Source: an uncultured Peptococcaceae bacterium
GTDB lineage: Bacteria > Bacillota > Peptococcia > Peptococcales > Peptococcaceae
Length of the DNA: 9,742 nt
Reading direction: 5' to 3'
Assembly (NCBI GenBank): GCA_900556545.1
Contig: USPE01000061.1
Coordinates: forward strand, 1 to 9,742
Every line of letters begins with the position of its first letter. The stretch's first letter is position 1. The notes beneath the pieces are model-generated. The model was not told where the DNA came from, did no database searches, and was given only the letters and a program-made list of their open reading frames with translations. The translations under genes were made by a program, and so were the position numbers. This document shows, piece by piece, positions 5,969-9,742 of this stretch.

Positions 5969-6619
5969 TTATTCCGGCCTGGTCGCTTCCAACCGATAGA
6001 TGGGCATACCCTTCTCATGAAACTTGGTTTCATACTCGGTGGCTACATTGTCCTCCGGCAATTTCCGGTACAAATCCAACTGAATATGATGGAGCATCCA
6101 ACGGCAGGCACTGAACTCATTTAACGAAAATTCAAACAGTTCCTGGTTGTCCGTCTTAAAATGAACCTGTCCCTCCGGTTTGAGGATTGCCGCATACTGC
6201 TGCAAAAAAGATTCATGGGTCAACCGCCGTTTTTTATGTCTGCTCTTTGGCCATGGGTCAGAAAAATTCAAGTAGATCCGGTCAATCTCTCCATCGGCAA
6301 ACAATTCCTGCAGCAATGCCGCATTCACCCATACCAAACGCAGATTTTCCGGAATACCGCCGCTGCGGTTCATCCATTTCACGGCGTCCAGCAAAACCTC
6401 TTCAATGACTTCCACCCCGATAAAGTTGATATCCGGATGCTGCCGGGCCATCGTGCTGATAAAACGACCTTTCCCCATACCAATTTCCATCTGCACAGGA
6501 TTGGTATTACCAAAACATGCCTGCCAGCTTCCGCGATATTGCTGCGGCTCCAACACCACAACAGGCGCATATTGCAGCAATGCTTCTCTGGTGCCGGGCT
6601 GCTTGCGTACTCTTGCCAT
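5969..6619 (-). CDS. trmB: tRNA (guanine-N7-)-methyltransferase
   Basis: TrmB methylates G46 in the variable loop of many tRNAs using S-adenosylmethionine. The 216-residue length is normal. Motifs in order are the SAM-binding loop MEIGMGKGRF (44-53), the acidic E70 in IGVEV, the family hallmark NFSDPWPKSRHKKRRL (118-133) with D121, FKTDN (154-158) and TEYETKF (194-200). One position differs from the B. subtilis protein as I recall it: the usual D-A after the third strand reads N99-A100 here, which may alter SAM contacts slightly. The start is supported by AGGGG on the minus strand (6627-6631), seven bases before the ATG. It is divergent from the small gene at 6836 and precedes gdhA on the same strand, a pairing with no obvious functional link. 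Confidence 0.95.
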   Translation of the reverse strand: MARVRKQPGTREALLQYAPVVVLEPQQYRGSWQACFGNTNPVQMEIGMGKGRFISTMARQHPDINFIGVEVIEEVLLDAVKWMNRSGGIPENLRLVWVNAALLQELFADGEIDRIYLNFSDPWPKSRHKKRRLTHESFLQQYAAILKPEGQVHFKTDNQELFEFSLNEFSACRWMLHHIQLDLYRKLPEDNVATEYETKFHEKGMPIYRLEATRPE

Positions 6620-6668
6620 GCTTCTTCCCCTGTCTTAAAAAGTAGAATTTTTTCAGAAATTAGTCTAT

Positions 6669-6684
6669 TCTAATTGCCATTAGA
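6669..6684. repeat. Palindrome upstream of trmB
   Basis: TCTAATTGCCATTAGA has perfect 6-bp arms around TGCC. A related half, TCTAATTGCAGTTA, occurs at 6732-6745. Both lie in the AT-rich 216-base interval between the divergent trmB and 6836 genes, where a binding site would be expected, but no regulator can be named. Confidence 0.35.
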
Positions 6685-6771
6685 GAATTCTTTTATTTTG
6701 TATTCTGTATTCTCTACAGCTAAATTATATATCTAATTGCAGTTAAAATACAACCATTTTTTTTAAAACTC

Positions 6772-6800
6772 TTTATTTATTTTTCCATTTACGCTAGAAT
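6772..6800 (+). promoter_or_regulatory. Possible promoter of the 70-residue protein gene
   Basis: TAGAAT (6795-6800) is a good -10 and TTTATT (6772-6777) a weak -35, with a 17-base spacer. This would start transcription about 30 bases before the ATG at 6836. The whole interval is AT-rich, so the call is tentative. Confidence 0.4.
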
Positions 6801-6835
6801 AGGTATCAGCGCAAATTACAGAAAGGAGAATTGTC

Positions 6836-7048
6836 ATGAAAGGACATTTAGAAATTTTCGAGCATCGTCTGAAAAACATGGTAACTAAACTGCCTGGCAT
6901 TGAAAAACTGGACATCGACCAGGAATTCCTGACCTTTGAGCAGGAGCTGGGCAACAACATCCCGTTTTATGACGTAAAGAGCGGCAGCACACTGGCTGAT
7001 TACTATGCCTCCACGTTTACACAGTTTATCAAAACCAAACTGAAATAA
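6836..7048 (+). CDS. Uncharacterised 70-residue protein
   Basis: I do not recognise this protein. It is soluble, with no signal peptide, membrane segment or cysteine. It begins with a predicted amphipathic helix (HLEIFEHRLKNMVTKL, about residues 4-19), has an acidic middle (DIDQEFLTFEQELG, 26-39), then NNIPFYDVKSG, and ends in an aromatic helix with a lysine tail (ADYYASTFTQFIKTKLK, 54-70). That it is a real gene is supported by a strong ribosome binding site (AAAGGAG at 6822-6828, seven bases from the ATG), a plausible promoter, a full open frame with codon use like its neighbours, and a strong terminator just downstream. It is transcribed alone, divergent from trmB and convergent with the regulator gene at 7155. 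No function is proposed. Confidence 0.8.
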   Translation: MKGHLEIFEHRLKNMVTKLPGIEKLDIDQEFLTFEQELGNNIPFYDVKSGSTLADYYASTFTQFIKTKLK

Positions 7049-7092
7049 TCATAAATTACAATTATAGGTTATATTTTTTCCGTCCAAAAAGC

Positions 7093-7138
7093 AATAAGCC
7101 ACTGCACAAATTTACTTGTGCAATGGCTTATTCTTTTT
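7093..7138. terminator. Two-way intrinsic terminator between convergent genes
   Basis: AATAAGCCACTGCACAA (7093-7109) and TTGTGCAATGGCTTATT (7116-7132) form a 17-position stem with one mismatch and a six-base loop. On the plus strand CTTTTTA follows; on the minus strand GCTTTTTGG follows. It can therefore end both the 70-residue protein gene and the regulator gene. Confidence 0.88.
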
Positions 7139-7154
7139 ATGAATACTTCATCAA

Positions 7155-7904
7155 TTAAGTAAATTTCTCGCTATTCAGATACTGCTCCAGTTCCTCCCGC
7201 TGCTGTTCGTCCACCATATCCCGCGCTTTCTCATACATCAGTTTTGCGCCGTAAAACCGCGAGGACTCCGTTACATGCTGATGGTATTGATTTTGCATTG
7301 AGAACTGATTGGTTAAACGATACACAAGATTTCTCTGGATAGGGTCCAGATCCCCCAGAATCATCACCAGCTCCTCCACACTATGCATCAAATCGGGATT
7401 GCGCTCCAATACATCATGCTGCACCGTAATATCATAGTGAAAATGCTGCACTGTATCCTGATTCTCCCGCAGCTGCTGTTCCAGCGTGGCAGGATATTCC
7501 TGCACAATTGATACCGGCGTGGTCTGCTCGGTGCGCTCCGGCTGTTTGGTATTATCCACCCAGGCCTCCCGTAGACTGGCGCCGTACAATTCCTCCAGCT
7601 TATCCAGCACATCGTTGGGAATCCGTTTAATTTTGCCGCTTTCATACCGTTGAATGGTGGATTTATTAACACCAATCTTCTCCGCCACATCCTCCAGCGT
7701 CAGCCCCAGTGCCTCCCGCCGGCCCTGCATCAGCGCCGACCGCATAAACACCGGCATGGGCACCAGCGTTCCTTCCAATGAACGGCCGTTCTTCCAATAG
7801 CCAACATTGCGGCCCTTACTTATCATATGACGGCCCTCAGTCGATGTCCACTGCGCTACTTCATCTTCCTGCCAATCGCCCTGCTGCTCATTCTCATTTG
7901 CCAT
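7155..7904 (-). CDS. XRE-type helix-turn-helix regulator
   Basis: This 249-residue protein carries a Cro/C1-type helix-turn-helix at about residues 56-108. The core is LTLEDVAEKIGVNKSTIQRYESGK (68-91), with recognition-helix residues NKSTIQRYESG, followed by PNDVLDKLEELYG. About 55 polar residues precede the helix-turn-helix, which is unusual, since most such regulators begin with it. The C-terminal half (about 140-249) is Q-, H- and E-rich and probably helical, with a segment VEELVMILGDLDPIQRNLVYRL (176-197) that could be a dimer or ligand region. The annotated start is supported by AAAGGAAGG (7916-7924 on the minus strand) and by a consensus promoter about 40 bases further upstream. It is divergent from the DUF927 gene, with palindromes between them, so it probably controls that gene and itself. 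Confidence 0.85.
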   Translation of the reverse strand: MANENEQQGDWQEDEVAQWTSTEGRHMISKGRNVGYWKNGRSLEGTLVPMPVFMRSALMQGRREALGLTLEDVAEKIGVNKSTIQRYESGKIKRIPNDVLDKLEELYGASLREAWVDNTKQPERTEQTTPVSIVQEYPATLEQQLRENQDTVQHFHYDITVQHDVLERNPDLMHSVEELVMILGDLDPIQRNLVYRLTNQFSMQNQYHQHVTESSRFYGAKLMYEKARDMVDEQQREELEQYLNSEKFT

Positions 7905-7948
7905 TACAACATCATCCTTCCTTTGGCAATCGCTGTCTTAGCATCTTC

Positions 7949-7977
7949 AGCATACCTTGTTGCACACTATTTGTCAA
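7949..7977 (-). promoter_or_regulatory. Promoter of the XRE regulator gene
   Basis: Read on the minus strand, TTGACA (7977-7972) is a perfect -35 and TATGCT (7954-7949) the -10, with exactly 17 bases between. Transcription would begin near 7942, leaving a leader of about 38 bases before the ATG at 7904. Confidence 0.78.
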
Positions 7978-7980
7978 CTG

Positions 7981-7990
7981 TTTGCGCAAA
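7981..7990. promoter_or_regulatory. Operator candidate, palindrome box 1
   Basis: TTTGCGCAAA is a perfect 10-base palindrome. It sits between the -35 elements of the two divergent promoters (7972-7977 and 7996-8001), three bases from one and five from the other. A protein bound here could affect both promoters at once. Confidence 0.55.
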
Positions 7991-7995
7991 ATTGC

Positions 7996-8024
7996 TTGCC
8001 AAGTAATTACAAATGTGTTATGCT
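7996..8024 (+). promoter_or_regulatory. Promoter of the DUF927 gene
   Basis: TTGCCA (7996-8001) and TATGCT (8019-8024) are 17 bases apart, and TGT at 8016-8018 makes an extended -10. The start would be near 8031, about 80 bases before the ATG at 8112. The -10 hexamer is identical to that of the divergent regulator promoter. Confidence 0.72.
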
Positions 8025-8040
8025 GTAGCCACAAGAAAAA

Positions 8041-8048
8041 TTGCGCAA
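8041..8048. promoter_or_regulatory. Operator candidate, palindrome box 2
   Basis: TTGCGCAA repeats the core of box 1 exactly, 59 bases downstream of it. It falls about ten bases past the predicted transcription start of the DUF927 gene, a position where a bound repressor would block transcription. Confidence 0.55.
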
Positions 8049-8111
8049 CTTTATAATAAATTAACAAAATTCATGCAACTAATGCAAACGAGCCATAGAA
8101 AGGAGCCTCTT

Positions 8112-9742
8112 ATGCAAACAAACACAGCTCTCTGCAGCAAGCAGAGCAACCCTTCGCCAACCGACTGTCAGAGCCAGTCTGACACCATTTTGCTGGATTA
8201 TGCCCGCAAAGGCGGTTCATTCGGCGATACTCAATTTACTGCCATCGGCAGCATTGCCGATAATCTGGCGCGGCAGCAGCTATTAACCCAGCTGCGCGAT
8301 ATTTTCCGGCAGCAAAAACGGCTGACCCAGTTTAATCAAACCTTTGACCAGTGGATTCGGCAGCAAAACCAGCATATCACCCATATAGCCGACAGCAACA
8401 CCACTGCATTTACCGACGGACCGCTGGTGCTGCGCTGCGGCGACTGGACTGCCAACGACAGCGGCGTCTATCGGCAGCAGCTGCAAAAGGATGGCACGCT
8501 GCATCGGCAAACAGCCTGCACCCACCCCATTTTGCCCATCAAACGGCTGATCAACAAACAAACCGGCGAGGAAAAACTGCAGCTGGCCTTTTACCGCGAT
8601 ACCGCCTGGCGCACCATCACAGTGCCCTGCACTCTCTGCTATGACAGCAAACAGATCGTGCAGCTGGCGCGGCACGGTATTCTCATCAGCAGCGAAAACG
8701 CCCGCCATCTGGTGGCCTATCTGCATCAAACTGTCAGTCTCAGCCAGCAGGACTGGCCGGACAGCCAGGCCCTGCCCTGGGTGCATACCACTTGCCAGCT
8801 GGGTTGGCATGACAACAGGTTTTTTCCCTATACAACCGCCCTGCAATGCGACACCGAGCCGGAATTTCAGCAGTTATACCAGCAAATTCATACCAAAGGC
8901 CACTGGCATCAATGGTTTGACTTAGTGGAGCAATTGCGGCAAAGCCAACACCATGTTATTCTGCGCATGACTATGGCGGCATCCTTGTCCAGCGTGCTGC
9001 TGGAACCACTGGGCGCACTGCCCTATGTATATCATCTGTGGGGACGTTCCGGCTTTGGTAAAACCCTGAGCTTAATGCTGGCGCAGAGCATTTGGGGCAA
9101 TCCGGCCAACGGCGCTCTGGTGCGCACATTAAATATGACCAATAACGCCATGGCCCGCACCGCCGCTTTTTTGCACCATCTGCCCTTTGCCGCCGATGAA
9201 CTGCAGCAGGTAGAGCAGCAATGGACCGACACCAACGCCCTCATCATGCAGCTCACCGAAGGTATGGACCGCAGCCGCGCCAAAGCCCAGGGCGGCATTG
9301 AAGCGCTAACCACCTGGCGCAATACCTTTTTGTTTACCGGTGAACAGCCTATCACCAATCAGCGTTCCGGCGACGGTGTTTGCAATCGGGTGCTGGAAGT
9401 AGAAGCCACCGGCAAGCTGTTTGCCGATGGTCTTGCCGCAGCCAACATCCTGCGGCACAATTACGGCTGGGCAGGGCCGGAGTTTGTGGCCTATGTGCAA
9501 ACCCAGCCTCTGCCCCAGCTGCAGCAGCGGTTTGCACAATTACAGCAGCAGCTGTCAGCATCCTGCAACACCAGCGACAAACAAGCCGCCAGCATGGCCG
9601 CCCTGCTTTTGGCTGACGAACTGGCCTGCGGCTGCATTTTCTCCGGTCAGGCACCGCTCACCATAGCCGAAGTGCAGCCCTATCTGCGCCGCAACGAAGA
9701 AATCGACAGCGCCCGGCAGGCATATCAGGTCTGCTGCGACCT
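8112..9742 (+). CDS. DUF927-type P-loop ATPase, 3' end outside window
   Basis: An open frame of 543 codons runs from ATG 8112 to the window edge without a stop, so the gene is cut at its 3' end. Residues 304-410 fit the DUF927 family (found in phage, plasmid and integrative-element proteins, thought to be replicative-helicase-like). They show Walker A WGRSGFGKT (310-318), IWGNP (327-331), LVRTLNMTNNAMARTA (336-351), Walker B-like LPFAADEL (357-364), a segment EGMDRSRAKAQGG (383-395), TWRNTFLFTGEQP (401-413) with a sensor-like T409, and a later CNRVLEVE (424-431). The N-terminal 300 residues are unassigned and rich in glutamine. GAAAGGAG (8098-8105) supports the start. Hand counts of single 60-base lines gave about 62% GC here (9181-9240) against about 50-52% in uup and gdhA, hinting at a different origin. 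Divergent partner: the XRE regulator. Confidence 0.82.
   Translation, partial: MQTNTALCSKQSNPSPTDCQSQSDTILLDYARKGGSFGDTQFTAIGSIADNLARQQLLTQLRDIFRQQKRLTQFNQTFDQWIRQQNQHITHIADSNTTAFTDGPLVLRCGDWTANDSGVYRQQLQKDGTLHRQTACTHPILPIKRLINKQTGEEKLQLAFYRDTAWRTITVPCTLCYDSKQIVQLARHGILISSENARHLVAYLHQTVSLSQQDWPDSQALPWVHTTCQLGWHDNRFFPYTTALQCDTEPEFQQLYQQIHTKGHWHQWFDLVEQLRQSQHHVILRMTMAASLSSVLLEPLGALPYVYHLWGRSGFGKTLSLMLAQSIWGNPANGALVRTLNMTNNAMARTAAFLHHLPFAADELQQVEQQWTDTNALIMQLTEGMDRSRAKAQGGIEALTTWRNTFLFTGEQPITNQRSGDGVCNRVLEVEATGKLFADGLAAANILRHNYGWAGPEFVAYVQTQPLPQLQQRFAQLQQQLSASCNTSDKQAASMAALLLADELACGCIFSGQAPLTIAEVQPYLRRNEEIDSARQAYQVCCD

Noticed and set aside
8283..9666. Many frames on both strands within the right-hand region
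   Set aside because: They are shadows of the single 543-codon frame starting at 8112, which has the ribosome binding site, promoter and family motifs.
1..9742. CRISPR array, rRNA or phage structural genes
   Set aside because: No regularly spaced identical repeats, no rRNA sequence and no capsid, tail or portal genes were seen.

Overview
The window looks like two organisms' DNA joined inside one tRNA gene. Bases 1 to about 1640 read as Streptococcus: AT-rich, with a branched-chain aminotransferase (ilvE), a DUF2969 small protein typical of Lactobacillales, and the 5' part of a tRNA-Tyr with its own promoter. From about 1700 onward the genes read as an anaerobic Negativicutes-type Firmicute, possibly near Phascolarctobacterium or Acidaminococcus; this is inferred from protein flavour and codon use only. 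The tRNA itself shows the join: its 5' acceptor strand (GGAGAGA) does not pair with its 3' acceptor strand (CCGGCGC). A metagenome assembly chimera through the conserved tRNA core is the simplest explanation, so linkage across 1634-1699 should not be trusted.

Layout. 1-194: tail of an upstream gene (parC suspected), its terminator, a CodY-like box and a strong promoter for ilvE. 195-1217: ilvE, then a terminator. 1336-1566: DUF2969 protein. 1583-1743: promoter, chimeric tRNA-Tyr and terminator. 1886-3784: uup-type ABC-F ATPase with its own terminator. 3785-4490: about 700 bases without a gene, holding an AT-rich stretch, alternative hairpins and a three-copy extragenic repeat. 5843-4491 (minus): glutamate dehydrogenase of the NAD type. 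6619-5969 (minus): trmB, upstream of gdh on the same strand. 6836-7048: an unrecognised 70-residue protein, facing the next gene across a two-way terminator. 7904-7155 (minus): an XRE-type helix-turn-helix regulator. 8112 to the right edge: a DUF927-type P-loop ATPase, cut by the window end.

The left block concerns branched-chain amino acid metabolism with CodY-like control. In the right block, uup, gdh and trmB are housekeeping genes. The most accessory-looking part is the right end. There the regulator and the DUF927 gene diverge from back-to-back promoters, each with a 17-base spacer and the same TATGCT -10. One TTGCGCAA palindrome lies between the two -35 elements and a second lies in the early transcribed region of the DUF927 gene. 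This resembles the control region of a mobile or plasmid-like replication module, but the decisive neighbours lie outside the window.
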